Part shown: piece after piece, positions 49,753 through 59,761 of the stretch
Layout of the letters: each line of letters begins with the position of its first letter
How positions within the stretch are numbered: the first letter of the stretch is position 1
From: Halomicrobium katesii DSM 19301
Lineage (GTDB): Archaea > Halobacteriota > Halobacteria > Halobacteriales > Haloarculaceae
Assembly: GCF_000379085.1 (NCBI RefSeq)
Contig: NZ_KB905378.1
Location: 145,801 to 209,800, forward strand
Direction of reading: 5' to 3'
Length of the DNA stretch: 64,000 bases
Notes under the pieces: model-generated
Told to the model about the DNA's origin: nothing
What the model saw: only the letters and a program-made list of their open reading frames with translations
The model's database searches: none
Translations under genes and position numbers: made by a program

Positions 49753-51612
49753 ATGACAGCGACGCAAGGGAACCTCGCGGGGCTCTCGCGCTTTATTTTT
49801 CGGGCCCCGCGCTGGTACGCGAGCGTGACGTTTGCGCTGGTGCTGGCGGCTGTCACGGGTATCGCCGCCTTCGACTCGCGGTTCATCTTGGACGACGCCT
49901 GGCAGGGCGTGTTCTTCGTGGGGATTCCGACCGTCCTCGCGAGTGTCGCCACGGCCTACGTCGACAACGCCCTGGGCGGGCAGCTGACGCCCAACCGCGC
50001 GTCGCTACTGGCGCTGTTTTGCGAGCTGATCGTCATCGCCTTCGTCGTCGGTGCCGGCGTCGTCTCGGTGCTGACGGCCTTCGACCAGGAGTTCGTCCTC
50101 GATTCGCTGCTGGTGAGTCTCGCCGCGATCTTCGCGTTCCGTCTGCTGGTCGTGATCGCCGTCTCACGGAGTTCGCTCCCGGTCGCAGCGATCGCTGCGA
50201 GCATCCAGCCGGCCGCGGCGGCCGCGCTGCTCGCGGTGTACACGGGTGCGACTTCGGCGCTGCTGGACGATCCGACGCTCCGGCGATTCCTCTCGCGGGC
50301 GGATCAGGCCCCGCCAGAGCTACAGTTCCTCCAGCCGGTCGATTTCGGGCTGCTCGCGGTCATGTGCGTGCTGTACGCCAGTGCGGTGTGGCTCTTTTTG
50401 GTGTTGCTGGATCGCCCGTGGCGCTCCAGTCTCGGCGTCTCGGTGCTGGATTTCATCCAGGGCTTCATCGGGCACATCGCCGAGGGGAGCCGCGAACTGG
50501 AGGACTTCTTCGAAGAGCTCGGCGAGGAGGCGCTCGTCCCGGTGACGGTGCTGTCGGTTCGCCGCCCGGACGGCGAGGAGAAGGCCCGCTTCGTCCTCCC
50601 GATGATCCACCCGGGTCCGATGGGCGAGATCGGTGGCGGAAACCTCCCCAAACGAGTCGCTACCGAGGCCGACGGGCTCGCCTTCCCGCCCCACGCCACG
50701 GCTGGCCACGACTTCAACCTCGTCACCGAACGCGAGGTCGACTCGATCCTCTCGGCGGCGCGGTCGGCCTATCGGGAGCTCGAATTCACCGACCGGGCGA
50801 CGGCGAGCAGCCGGGTGGAGGAGGGTGACGCGTCGCTGCTGGGCCAGGCCGTCGGCGACGACGCCGTGATCGTCTCGACGTTCGCGCCGGGGTTCGCCGA
50901 CGACGTGGAGTACGCCGTCGGCCTCTCGGCGGCCGCCGAAGCCCGTGCGGGCTCGCTGGACGAGATCCTGCTGGTCGACGCCCACAACAGCAACGACGGT
51001 CTGGAAGGCGAGGACCTGGGCCACGTCGTCCCCGGCAGCGAGCGCTCCTTCGACATGATCGACGGGGCCGGGAAGCTCGGCGCGGAACTGGCCGCCGCCG
51101 ACCGTGGCCGGCTCCACTGTGGAGTCGCCTGGGACGAGACGCCCTGGGAACCCCAGGAGGGGATCGGCCCGCTGGGGATCCGCGTCGCCGTGTTCGAGGT
51201 CGAGGGAACCAGAACCGCCTACGTCCTGATCGACGGCAACAACATGGAACCGGGGCTGCGAGGCGACATTCTCGCCGCGCTCGACGGCGTCGACGACGCC
51301 GAGGTGATGACGACCGACACCCACATCGTCAACACCGTCGAGGCGGAGAACCAGGTCGGCAGCTCGATCCCCGACGACGAGCTGATCGCGCTGATCGCCG
51401 AGCTGACCGAGCGGGCGATCGACGACATCGAACCCGTCGAGGCGGGGATGGCCAGCGAGAAAGCGACCGTCACCGTCTTCGGGAACGACCGGACCGAGAC
51501 GCTCGCCTCGACGGCCAACGCCGTCGTCTCGCTGGGCGGCGCGCTCGCGGTGACGTTCATCCTCACCGTCTTGACGGTCAGTATCGGGATCTTCCTCGTG
51601 ACCGGCGGGTAG
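49753..51612 (+). CDS. DUF2070 family membrane protein
   Basis: A 619-residue archaeal membrane protein: seven or so helices in residues 25-235, then a large soluble domain (about 245-580) with PMIHPGPMGEIGGGNLP, DAHNSNDG and TTDTHIVNTV containing conserved His/Asp that suggest a metal-dependent phosphatase- or hydrolase-like site, and a last helix at the C-terminus. Function unknown. ATG 49753 chosen over a GTG at 49741. Confidence 0.88.
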   Translation: MTATQGNLAGLSRFIFRAPRWYASVTFALVLAAVTGIAAFDSRFILDDAWQGVFFVGIPTVLASVATAYVDNALGGQLTPNRASLLALFCELIVIAFVVGAGVVSVLTAFDQEFVLDSLLVSLAAIFAFRLLVVIAVSRSSLPVAAIAASIQPAAAAALLAVYTGATSALLDDPTLRRFLSRADQAPPELQFLQPVDFGLLAVMCVLYASAVWLFLVLLDRPWRSSLGVSVLDFIQGFIGHIAEGSRELEDFFEELGEEALVPVTVLSVRRPDGEEKARFVLPMIHPGPMGEIGGGNLPKRVATEADGLAFPPHATAGHDFNLVTEREVDSILSAARSAYRELEFTDRATASSRVEEGDASLLGQAVGDDAVIVSTFAPGFADDVEYAVGLSAAAEARAGSLDEILLVDAHNSNDGLEGEDLGHVVPGSERSFDMIDGAGKLGAELAAADRGRLHCGVAWDETPWEPQEGIGPLGIRVAVFEVEGTRTAYVLIDGNNMEPGLRGDILAALDGVDDAEVMTTDTHIVNTVEAENQVGSSIPDDELIALIAELTERAIDDIEPVEAGMASEKATVTVFGNDRTETLASTANAVVSLGGALAVTFILTVLTVSIGIFLVTGG

Positions 51613-51772
51613 GAACTATTATAACTGCGTCGCGTGTTAGGTGATAGATACGGTCGAAGGATGACCCGGTAACGCTCTTCTCGGGCCGGCGTGCCCGCCA
51701 CGGTCAGCGTCTCGATACGTCGCCAGCCCCGGCTACGGCGACAGCGACACCGCGATACACGACCAGCCATCG

Positions 51773-53477
51773 ATGTCACTACCCGACCACGCAGACAGAG
51801 ACGAACAGTACACCTGGGAGACCGGTCAGATCTTCGCGACGCCCGCAGAATGGGATCGGTACCGAGCGGAGCTGCAGGCCGACCTCGACGCGGCCGATCC
51901 ACCCGCCGCCCCGATCGAATCGACGGCCGCGGCGCGCGAGCTCGTCGACACGGTCGCCGACTGGTACCAACGCATCCAGCGACTCGAACTGTACGCGACG
52001 CTCCGAGACTGCATCACGGACAACCCGGCGGCGAGCGATCGAGCCGGGACCGCACGCAGCCTCTCGACGCGAGTCGAGGCGGCCGTCGGCGAGCACCTCG
52101 ACCGGCTGCACAGCACAGACGCCGAGACGCTCGATCGGATCGAAGAGGCACTCGGAGAGCGACGGCGCTACTTCGCGTCGCTCCGTGCGCGGGCCGCCCG
52201 CCGTCGATCGCCGGCGGTCGAGGCCGTCGTCGAGCAGTTCGCCGAACAGTGTTCCAGCGCCGACCGGATCGTCCGGGCCGTCAAGAACGACGACTTCGAC
52301 GCCCCGACAGTCGAGACGCCCGACGGCGACGAGCGAAGCGTCACGCTGGGCCGGTACGCGACCGAACTCGCCGCTCCCGACCGCGACTATCGGCGGCGAG
52401 TGTACGAGTCCTCGCTGGATGCGCTCGCCACGTTCGAGGGGACGCTGGCGACGGCCTACGACGAGAAGCTCACGGCCGCCAGCATGTCCGCCGACGCCGT
52501 CGGCGTCGACTCGATCCGGGAGCGACAGTTGACGAATCGCTCGTACCCGGAGGGCGGTATCGAGTTCCAGTTCCCGACGGCTGGGGATCGACGCCGTTCG
52601 ACCGTGGGACACCCAGGTCTCGGTCGCCGACGCCCCCGAACCCGAGATCGAGTACGAGGCCGCCGTCGGACACGTCGTCGACACCGTCGCACCCCTCGGC
52701 GAGGCGTACCAGGAGCGCGCCCGCCGGTTCTTCGCGCAACGGCGCGTCGACGTGTACGAGTGTGCGGACAAACGCAGCGACATCCCCGCGTTCTGCCCCT
52801 CCTCGGCCGAAGACGGTGCCTTCGTGCTCCTGAACTTCCAGCGGGACGTGCGAGCGACGTTTCACCTCTGTCACGAACTCGGCCACGCGCTCCACGTCGA
52901 GCACCACCGTGAGGGGCCCGCGATGTACGCCACCGGCCCGTGCCCGATCTCGGAGGTGCCGAGCGTCCTCCACGAGGTGTTGCTGACCGAGCACCTCGCC
53001 CAGCAGAACGGGCCGCTGGCCGCCCACGCCCGCGAGCGACTGCTGCAGTCACTCGAAATGCTGCTGTACGAGCAGGCCGCGAACGCGGCGTTCAAGCGTC
53101 GCCTCGCCGCGACCGTCGACGGCGGGGAGCGCCTCACCGCCGACCGGATCGCCGACGCCTACCGCGAGACGCTGGCGCGGTTCGACCCCGCGCTCGAACC
53201 GTGTGACCGGACACGGTTCGAGTGGCTCACCGGGGCGCTGTTCCGCGACGCCTTCCACCACTACCAGTACGTTCTGGGTGCCGTCGGCGCGCTCCGCGTC
53301 CGCGAGTCGCTCCGAGACGGACGCCTCGATCCCGCGACCTACCGGGAGTTCCTCCGCTCGACGGGACGAGACGACCCCGTGTCGCTGTTCGAACGACTGG
53401 GCGTGGATCTGACGACGAGTGCGCCCTACGAGCGGGCGGCGCGGGCGTTCGAGGGATATCTGGATCGCTGGACGTAG
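51773..53477 (+). pseudogene. M3 family oligoendopeptidase (PepF-like), disrupted by a frame-shifting deletion
   Basis: The first part (51773 to about 52580) encodes the N-terminal helical domain of an M3B peptidase. The frame then fails; from 52581 a different frame reads LGIDAVRPWDTQVSVADAPE and continues through the zinc site HELGHALH (52873-52896) to the end at 53477. Typical M3 proteins have 35-40 more residues (a helix before LGxDxLxxWD) at the junction, so a deletion of roughly 100 bases that is not a multiple of three is inferred. Otherwise both halves are intact, implying a recent loss or a sequencing error. Confidence 0.75.
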
Positions 53478-53527
53478 GCCGACGACTCCCACAGCGCTCG
53501 CTGGAAGAGCTCTGTTCGCAGAGAAAC

Positions 53528-53612
53528 GCCGAGGGAGAGATTTGAACTCTCGTGTCCTGAACGGACAGTTGCTCTCGAAGCAACCGCCTTGGCCGGGCTA
53601 GGCTACCTCGGC
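53528..53612 (-). tRNA. tRNA-Ser (anticodon CGA)
   Basis: 85 bases on the minus strand: acceptor GCCGAGG pairs with CCTCGGC; D-arm GCCTAGCCCGGCCAAGGC; anticodon stem GTTGC/GCAAC with loop TTCGAGA (CGA reads UCG); a long variable arm TGTCCGTTCAGGACA; T-arm GAGAG-TTCAAAT-CTCTC. The long variable arm confirms a class II Ser tRNA. No encoded CCA; no intron. Confidence 0.93.
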
Positions 53613-53735
53613 TCACTTCATCGTAGCGCGATGTGCTCTTTATCGGTTTCGGTTCGGGCCGGGAGTGACAACCGTTGGACAGCGCCATCCCGATGCCTCC
53701 GACAGTGATATTGCGTGTGGCTGACAGGGGAGGGC

Positions 53736-54692
53736 ATGGACGTACCAGAAGCCAGCGACGTGTGTTCACGGGTGCTTGAGGAGGTCGAATCGGCGGTGAT
53801 CGGCGAGCGAGCGTTCTTCGAGACCGTCCTGCTGGGGGTCGTCGGCCGCGGTCACGTCCTGCTGGAGGACGTGCCCGGAACCGGCAAGACGCTGACGGCA
53901 CAGACGATGGCCCAGACGCTTGGCCTCTCCTTCTCGCGGATCCAGTTCACGCCCGACCTGCTGCCGGCAGACATCACCGGGACCCATGTCTTCGACGAGC
54001 GCGAGCGGAGCTTCGAGTTCAACGAGGGGCCGGTCTTCGCCAACGTCGTCCTGGCCGACGAGATCAACCGCGCGCCGCCAAAGACCCAGTCGGCGCTGCT
54101 GGAGGCCATGGAGGAGGGGCAGGTCACCGTCGACGGCGACACCTACGAGCTGCCACGGCCCTTCTTCGTCATCGCGACCCAGAACCCGGTCGAGATGGAG
54201 GGCACCTTCGAGCTGCCCGAGGCGCAGGTCGATCGCTTCCTGGCGAAGACCTCGATCGGCTATCCCGACGGGGACGGCGAGTTCGAGTTGCTCCAGCGTC
54301 GGGCCGGCCGCGTCGAGCAGAGCCCCTCCGTCGAGACGGTGCTGTCGCCCGAGGAGGTCGACGAACTGCGAGCGCTGCCCGAGTCGATCACCGTCGAGGA
54401 CGACGTGTTGCGCTACGTCTCGAACGTCGCACGGGCGACGCGAGAGCATCGCCACGTGGACGTGGGCGTCTCGCCCCGTGGCACCCAGCGACTCTTCGAG
54501 GCGGTCCGCGCCCGAGCGCTGATCCGCGGTCGGGAGTTCGTGACGCCCGACGACGTGAAGGCCGTCGCACAGCCGGTGCTGGCCCATCGAGTCGTGCTGA
54601 CGCCGGAGGCCCGCGTCGAGAACGTCGCCGAGGCGGCCGTCGTCGAGAGCGTGCTGGACGACGTGCCCGTCCCGACCGTGGCTCGCCAGTAG
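53736..54692 (+). CDS. MoxR-type AAA ATPase
   Basis: A 318-residue chaperone-like ATPase: Walker A EDVPGTGKT, Walker B NVVLADEINRAPPKTQSAL, sensor I VIATQNPVEMEGTFELPEAQ and lid domain with VSPRGTQRLFEAVRARAL. MoxR proteins activate or insert cofactors in VWA/DUF58 partner proteins. It is convergent with the DUF58/DUF4129 operon that ends two bases beyond its stop. ATG 53736. Confidence 0.92.
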   Translation: MDVPEASDVCSRVLEEVESAVIGERAFFETVLLGVVGRGHVLLEDVPGTGKTLTAQTMAQTLGLSFSRIQFTPDLLPADITGTHVFDERERSFEFNEGPVFANVVLADEINRAPPKTQSALLEAMEEGQVTVDGDTYELPRPFFVIATQNPVEMEGTFELPEAQVDRFLAKTSIGYPDGDGEFELLQRRAGRVEQSPSVETVLSPEEVDELRALPESITVEDDVLRYVSNVARATREHRHVDVGVSPRGTQRLFEAVRARALIRGREFVTPDDVKAVAQPVLAHRVVLTPEARVENVAEAAVVESVLDDVPVPTVARQ

Positions 54693-54694
54693 CG

Positions 54695-55216
54695 TCACCG
54701 GTCGAGCGCGTAGGTAAACAGCAGTGCCGCGCCGAGCAACAGGGCGATCGCGGTCGTGGGCTGTCCGGTGCTCGCGGCGTCGTAGACGACGTAGCCCACG
54801 ACCGCGACCACGGAGGCGACCGCGACCGTCACACCCACGTGTGCGAGCTGGGCCCGCGTCGAGACCGCCGCGTGTCCGAGTTGCCGACCGAGGCCGATAC
54901 CGTGCTCACCCGCGTCCCACGCGACGACCGCCGCCCCCGCAGCGACCAGCATCGGGACGGCCGAACGCCCCGCGACGCCGGCCAGCAGGACGGCCCCGAA
55001 CAGCCCCGCGGAGCCGATCCGGTGGAGCAGTCGCGAGCCCCGACGCACGCCGATCGGGACGACGACGAGGCCGCACAGCCCGACGGCACCGGCGAGGGGC
55101 GTCGTCGCGCTGACCAGCACGGTCACGAGCGCGGCGGCGACCGCGACCGCGACCGAGGCCGTACCGGGTCGCGCGTCGATGGACTCCGCGTCGGCGTCGG
55201 TGGTGCGCGTGCTCAT
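54695..55216 (-). CDS. membrane protein of the MoxR-DUF58 cluster (DUF7519-like)
   Basis: A 173-residue protein with about five hydrophobic helices (VAVAVAAALVTVLVSATTPLAG onward) and a short polar N-terminus. Last gene of the operon; its ATG overlaps the DUF58 stop (ATGA). Conserved in this haloarchaeal cluster; role unknown, perhaps part of the membrane platform. Confidence 0.75.
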   Translation of the reverse strand: MSTRTTDADAESIDARPGTASVAVAVAAALVTVLVSATTPLAGAVGLCGLVVVPIGVRRGSRLLHRIGSAGLFGAVLLAGVAGRSAVPMLVAAGAAVVAWDAGEHGIGLGRQLGHAAVSTRAQLAHVGVTVAVASVVAVVGYVVYDAASTGQPTTAIALLLGAALLFTYALDR

Positions 55217-56568
55217 CGCGACCCCCCGTCCCAGCGGGCGAGCACGTGCGGGAACGGTTCCGTCCCGTCCCAGTCGACGACCGGGATGTCGCGCTGCCGG
55301 AGGTCGGCGATGCGCAGCGACCGCCTGACTCCGGCCAGTCGGTGACCGACGGAGTCGTCGGCCGTCGGGTCCGGCGAGATCACCGTCGTCCGGTGGCCGT
55401 TGGCGTCGAGTCGGATCGCAGAGCCGGCCACGCGATCGTCGGTCAGCGGCGAGAACACGACGATCTGGGCGTCCGTCGGCGCGCGACGCCTGATCCGCTG
55501 GACCGCGGCGTAGAGGTTGGTCTCCGCGCCGGGCCCGGACGGAGAGAGCGCCGGCTCCGTCGAGAGGAACTCGCGTGCTCGAACGCGGTGTTCGTCCCCG
55601 TTGCCCGGCGAGAGCCAACACTCCGTCGGCGACAGCGCTGTCAGCCCCACGTCGTGGCCCGCGTCGGTCAGCGAGACGTAGGCGTGACCCGCCGCGTCGA
55701 CGGCCGCGTCGAGCGCCGTCCGGGCCTGTGGCGCTGGGGCGGCGTACGCTGGCTGTCGGGCGTCGACCACCAGCACGACCGAGACGCTGCGTTCGACCCG
55801 GTACTGGACGGTGGTGAGGTCACCGGTTCGGGCGGTGCGGTTCCAGTCGACCCGGTTCAGCGGGTCGCCCGGCCGGTACTCGCGGGTCGCGTAGAACTCC
55901 ACGCCGGGCCCGCCGGTGTCTGCCGGGAACCGTCCCGTGTGACGGGTGGTCTGTGACCGCAGCGGAAAGGCGACGCTCTGGCTCGGCAGCGACGCCTCGC
56001 AGTCGACGGTGTCTGGCGCGTCGACCGTGCCGCGTCGCTCCGTGGCTCCGGACGCGTCCCGAGTGAGGATCGTCGTCGGCTCGAACTCGTGGCGACCCCG
56101 CCGAGCCCGCAGCGAGTAGGCGAACGTCGTCTCCTCGCCCGGTCGGAGCGCGGTCGCCAGGCAGGGCGACCCCTCGGCGACGGTCATCTTCGGCGGGACG
56201 CCGTCGACGAGCCGCAGGTCCGGCATCGTCCGGTCGCTCTCGTTGCGCACCGCCACGGTCACCGCGACGGTGTCGTCGGTGTCGGGAGCGTCGTCGCTGA
56301 TCGAGCGCTCGACGCTCACCTCGACCGGCGGCGGCGAGGTGACCTGCCCGTAGCCCGCGAAGGCGATCCCGAAGGCACTGGTCAGCAGGAGGCCTGACTC
56401 GCGGGTCAGGACCCCCGCTCCGAGCGCCAGGAGCGCGAAGACGGTGACGGCGTACCACCGCCTCGTCCGGCGGTCGACGACCGTGCCCGGCTCGATCTCG
56501 AACTCGGCCGCTTCGTCGGTCACGTCGGCAGAGCGCGTGGCCGCCGCCGGAATCGAGCTGAACGACAT
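55213..56568 (-). CDS. DUF58 domain protein
   Basis: A 451-residue protein with two N-terminal helices (about 35-75) and the DUF58 signature GVEFYATREYRPGDPLNRVDWNRTA given in two parts: FYATREYRPGDPLNRVDW and NRTARTGDLTTVQY. A VWA-like fold follows (VVLVVDARQPAYAA, with a DxxxP in place of the usual MIDAS DxSxS). Partner of MoxR. Start overlaps the upstream gene's stop by one base. Confidence 0.88.
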   Translation of the reverse strand: MSFSSIPAAATRSADVTDEAAEFEIEPGTVVDRRTRRWYAVTVFALLALGAGVLTRESGLLLTSAFGIAFAGYGQVTSPPPVEVSVERSISDDAPDTDDTVAVTVAVRNESDRTMPDLRLVDGVPPKMTVAEGSPCLATALRPGEETTFAYSLRARRGRHEFEPTTILTRDASGATERRGTVDAPDTVDCEASLPSQSVAFPLRSQTTRHTGRFPADTGGPGVEFYATREYRPGDPLNRVDWNRTARTGDLTTVQYRVERSVSVVLVVDARQPAYAAPAPQARTALDAAVDAAGHAYVSLTDAGHDVGLTALSPTECWLSPGNGDEHRVRAREFLSTEPALSPSGPGAETNLYAAVQRIRRRAPTDAQIVVFSPLTDDRVAGSAIRLDANGHRTTVISPDPTADDSVGHRLAGVRRSLRIADLRQRDIPVVDWDGTEPFPHVLARWDGGSR

Positions 56569-57143
56569 CAGGCCTCACCACCGTCCTCGACGATGCGGTC
56601 GAGCTCCGCGGCCACGCGACCGGCGCGTCGCGGGAACGGCCCCGACCCCCAGAACGTGCCGGTGACGGACTCGCGCAGCGACGAACCGGCACCGCTGGCG
56701 GACGCGAAGAACTCCGCGGCCAGCTCGTCGTCGGTCCAGGTGCCCGCTTCGAGGCGGCGGCGCGCTTCCGTCTCGGAGAGCCCACGGTACTGTGTCAGCA
56801 CCGACAGCGCCGCGTCTTCGAGGTCGCTCCGGACCGCGAGCGCCCGCTGGTCTCCACCGGAGACGCCGAACGAGGGGGCCTGCGAGAGCACGGCGTCGAA
56901 CTCGTCGCCCGGCACGGCGGCCGGCCGGCCACGCTCCGGCTCGGGGAGCGAGCCGGCATCTGGGTCCCGCCCGAACCACTGGGAGGCGCGGTACAGGCCC
57001 GCGAGGACCGCGAGGCCAGCGAGCACCGTCGGGAGCAACGGCGGCAGCGAAACGACGGCGACGGCGTCGGGAGCGAACGCGAGCACGAGGCCGACGACGG
57101 CGGCACCCGCCGCACCTGCCAACAGGAGCCTGCGGCGGTTCAT
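56568..57143 (-). CDS. membrane protein of the MoxR-DUF58 cluster (DUF7269-like)
   Basis: A 191-residue protein: two N-terminal helices (about 7-28 and 33-55), then a soluble domain (AVRSDLEDAALSVLTQYRGLS, SETEARRRLEAGTWTDDELAAEFF in part) common in haloarchaeal DUF58 clusters. Overlaps the DUF4129 stop by four bases. Function unknown. Confidence 0.75.
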   Translation of the reverse strand: MNRRRLLLAGAAGAAVVGLVLAFAPDAVAVVSLPPLLPTVLAGLAVLAGLYRASQWFGRDPDAGSLPEPERGRPAAVPGDEFDAVLSQAPSFGVSGGDQRALAVRSDLEDAALSVLTQYRGLSETEARRRLEAGTWTDDELAAEFFASASGAGSSLRESVTGTFWGSGPFPRRAGRVAAELDRIVEDGGEA

Positions 57144-58081
57144 CGGTCGCCCTCCGAGCGCAGCCGATCCAGCGCGGACCGCGCGCTCGTCTCGCGCTCG
57201 CTGGTCGGCGGGCGCTGGCCGTACCGGACCTCGCGGAAGCGGTCGGTCAGCGTCGCCACGGCGTCTCGGTCGAAGCCCGCCGCCCGCGCACGAGCGGCGA
57301 TCTCCGCGGGCGTCTGGGTCCGGCGGTCGGCGTCCTCGACCTCGCTCGCAAGCTCCCGCCAGGCCCGATAGACCGCGTTGGTCGCCTCGGCGTCGGCGTC
57401 TTCGAACCGGCCGCTCGCGCGTAAGTCCGCCACGGTGTCCGGCTCGCGGGACGACCCGGGAGCGTCGGCGACAGTTCCCGTCGACGCGTCGCCGTCTGGC
57501 GTCAGCCGCGACGCGAGCACGACGAGACCGGCCACGAGGACGACCGCGCCGATCACGAGCGCGACCAGCGGGAGCGCGTCGGACACCGCGTCTGTGGCGA
57601 CGGCGCTGGCGGAGCCGCCACCTTCGAGGTGCTCTGGCGATCCCGAGGTCGAGCGCTCGGTGTCGGGCTCGCCCCAGGAGAGCGTGAACAGCTGGGAGCC
57701 AAACAGCACGAACCAGGCGACACCGGCGGGGACGACGGTGGTGACGGCGTGTTTGAGCAGTTCGGGCACCGCGCTGGCACCCTCTCGCCACAGTCGATAC
57801 CCGACCCACGCCAGGTACGCGGCGGTGCCACCGACGAGCAGGAGTTGCAACGCGGGGCCGACCCAGTTGCCGAACGGAGACGAGGCGTTCGGGGCGGCCG
57901 TATCGGCCATCGGCTCGGCGGTGTAGCCGGTACCGTCCGACGAACCCGCTCCCGCGCCCTCACTCTCGCCAGTCCCGACCGCCGTGGCGGTCTCTGGGCT
58001 GTCGAGCCCCGCCGCGGCGGCGGAGATCGCGAGGACCCCCAACACGACGACGAGCGCCGGTCCGATGCGGTCGATAGTCAT
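57140..58081 (-). CDS. DUF4129 domain membrane protein
   Basis: A 313-residue protein: signal-like helix at 5-25, two or three further helices (about 70-145), a low-complexity Ser/Thr/Gly region and the C-terminal DUF4129 domain (NAVYRAWRELASEVEDADR, TPAEIAARARAAGFDRDAVATLT in pieces, FREVRYGQRP). First gene of the four-gene operon convergent with MoxR. Such modules accompany MoxR and DUF58 in a putative secretion or cofactor-insertion system. Confidence 0.85.
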   Translation of the reverse strand: MTIDRIGPALVVVLGVLAISAAAAGLDSPETATAVGTGESEGAGAGSSDGTGYTAEPMADTAAPNASSPFGNWVGPALQLLLVGGTAAYLAWVGYRLWREGASAVPELLKHAVTTVVPAGVAWFVLFGSQLFTLSWGEPDTERSTSGSPEHLEGGGSASAVATDAVSDALPLVALVIGAVVLVAGLVVLASRLTPDGDASTGTVADAPGSSREPDTVADLRASGRFEDADAEATNAVYRAWRELASEVEDADRRTQTPAEIAARARAAGFDRDAVATLTDRFREVRYGQRPPTSERETSARSALDRLRSEGDR

Positions 58082-58174
58082 CGACGGCACGTTCGAGACA
58101 CGCACACGTAAAATTACAGTATCAAAGCGCCGATGGATAGCCGGAGCGCGTCGGTCGAAGGCGGTCCGCGGCGA

Positions 58175-59761
58175 TCACGCGCCGTCGGGATCGCCGTAGC
58201 CGCCACCGCCCGGCGTCTCGACTCTGACAGTGGTGCCGGCCTCGACCGCGCGGGTGAGCTTCGAGGCCACGGCCTCGCCGTCGACGAAGTTCTCGCCGAC
58301 GGTCCCGTCTGTGCCGCCGGCTCGTCCCGCTGGCGGCGTCTGGCGGCGATCGGTCAGGAGCGAGACGGTGGCGTCGGTCTCGACGACGAGCTCGCGGACG
58401 AGTCCGTCACCGCCGCGATGGCGGCCGGAGCCTCCCGTGTCGGAGCGCAGCGAGTACTCGGCGACCCGCAGCGGGTACGCCGCCTCCAGCGCCTCGACCG
58501 GCGTGTTTCGCGTGTTCGTCATCCCCACCTGGACGCCGGAGGCACCGTCCCGGTTCGGCGTCGCGCCCGCGCCGCCGCCGATGGTCTCGTAGTAGGTGAA
58601 GTCCGGTCCCCCGACGACGAGATTGTTCATCGTCCCCTGGCTCTCGGCCGGGACGCGGTCGGGTGCGGCCGCCGCGAGCGCGTCGAAGACGACCTCGGTC
58701 ACCCGCTGACTCGTCTCGACGTTGCCGCCGACGACCGCTGCGGGCGGCGTCGGATTCAGCAGCGATCCCTCGGGAGCCTCGACCGTGACGGGATCGTAAC
58801 AGCCCTGGTTCGGTGGGATCTCCGGATCTGTAATACATCGTATGACGTAGTAGACGGCGCTCTCGGCGACGGCGAGCGGCGCGTTCACGTTGCCCGCGAC
58901 CTGCGGGGCGGTCCCCTCGAAGTCGACCGTCACCGCGCCGTCCGCGACGGTCACGGTCGCCTCGATCGGTACCGCCGTGTCGGTCACGCCGTCGCCCTCG
59001 ATCGTCCCGGCGGCCTCGTAGGTGCCCGGTTCGAGGGCCGACAGCTCTCGCTTCATCCGCGCTCGCGAGTAGTCGACGACGGCGTCGAAGGCCGCGAGCA
59101 GCCTCTCGCCGTGGTCGTCGAGCAGCTCTCCGATCCGGCGGGCACCGCGCTCGTTGGCGGCCAGTTGGGCCTGCACGTCGGCCCGGCGCTGGGCCGGGTT
59201 ACGGACGTTCGCCAGCACCAGCTCCAACACGTCGTCGACCACCGTCCCGTCGGCGACGATCCGGACCGGCGGCACGCGCAGCCCCTCCTGCTGGATCTCG
59301 CGTGCCCCGGCGGGCATGCTGCCGGGAGCCATCCCGCCCACGTCGGCGTGATGTGCCCGCGAGACGGCGTACGCCACGATCTCGTCGTCTCCGGTGGGTC
59401 GGTCGCCGGACCGGGACCGACCACCAGCTCCCGCCCCGATCGGCGAGACGAAGGTCACGTCCGGGAGGTGGGTGCCGCCGGCGAAGGGGTCGTTCAGCGC
59501 GAACACGTCGCCGGGTCGTGGCTCCCGGTCTCGGATCGCGTCGACGGCACGGGGCATCGCCCCGAGGTGGACCGGGATGTGTTCGGCCTGTGCGACCAGC
59601 CGCCCGTCGGCGTCGAACAGCGCGGTCGAGCAGTCCCGACGCTCGGTGATGTTGGGCGAGTAGGCACCCCGGATCAGCACCTCGCCCATCTCCTCTGCGA
59701 CGCTCTCCAGTTGGTTCCGGAGGATCTCCAGTTCGACCGCGTCGACGGCGTCGTCGGTCAC
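58175..59761 (-). CDS. hyuB: hydantoinase B/oxoprolinase subunit
   Basis: A 528-residue subunit: EILRNQLESVAEEMGEVLIR, AYSPNITERRDCSTALFD, HIPVHLGAMPRAV, NDPFAGGTHLPDVT and the C-terminal GGGGYGDP loop. With HyuA it forms an ATP-dependent N-methylhydantoinase, 5-oxoprolinase or acetone-carboxylase-like enzyme; substrate undetermined. GTG 59761 overlaps the hyuA stop (GTGA). Confidence 0.92.
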   Translation of the reverse strand: MTDDAVDAVELEILRNQLESVAEEMGEVLIRGAYSPNITERRDCSTALFDADGRLVAQAEHIPVHLGAMPRAVDAIRDREPRPGDVFALNDPFAGGTHLPDVTFVSPIGAGAGGRSRSGDRPTGDDEIVAYAVSRAHHADVGGMAPGSMPAGAREIQQEGLRVPPVRIVADGTVVDDVLELVLANVRNPAQRRADVQAQLAANERGARRIGELLDDHGERLLAAFDAVVDYSRARMKRELSALEPGTYEAAGTIEGDGVTDTAVPIEATVTVADGAVTVDFEGTAPQVAGNVNAPLAVAESAVYYVIRCITDPEIPPNQGCYDPVTVEAPEGSLLNPTPPAAVVGGNVETSQRVTEVVFDALAAAAPDRVPAESQGTMNNLVVGGPDFTYYETIGGGAGATPNRDGASGVQVGMTNTRNTPVEALEAAYPLRVAEYSLRSDTGGSGRHRGGDGLVRELVVETDATVSLLTDRRQTPPAGRAGGTDGTVGENFVDGEAVASKLTRAVEAGTTVRVETPGGGGYGDPDGA

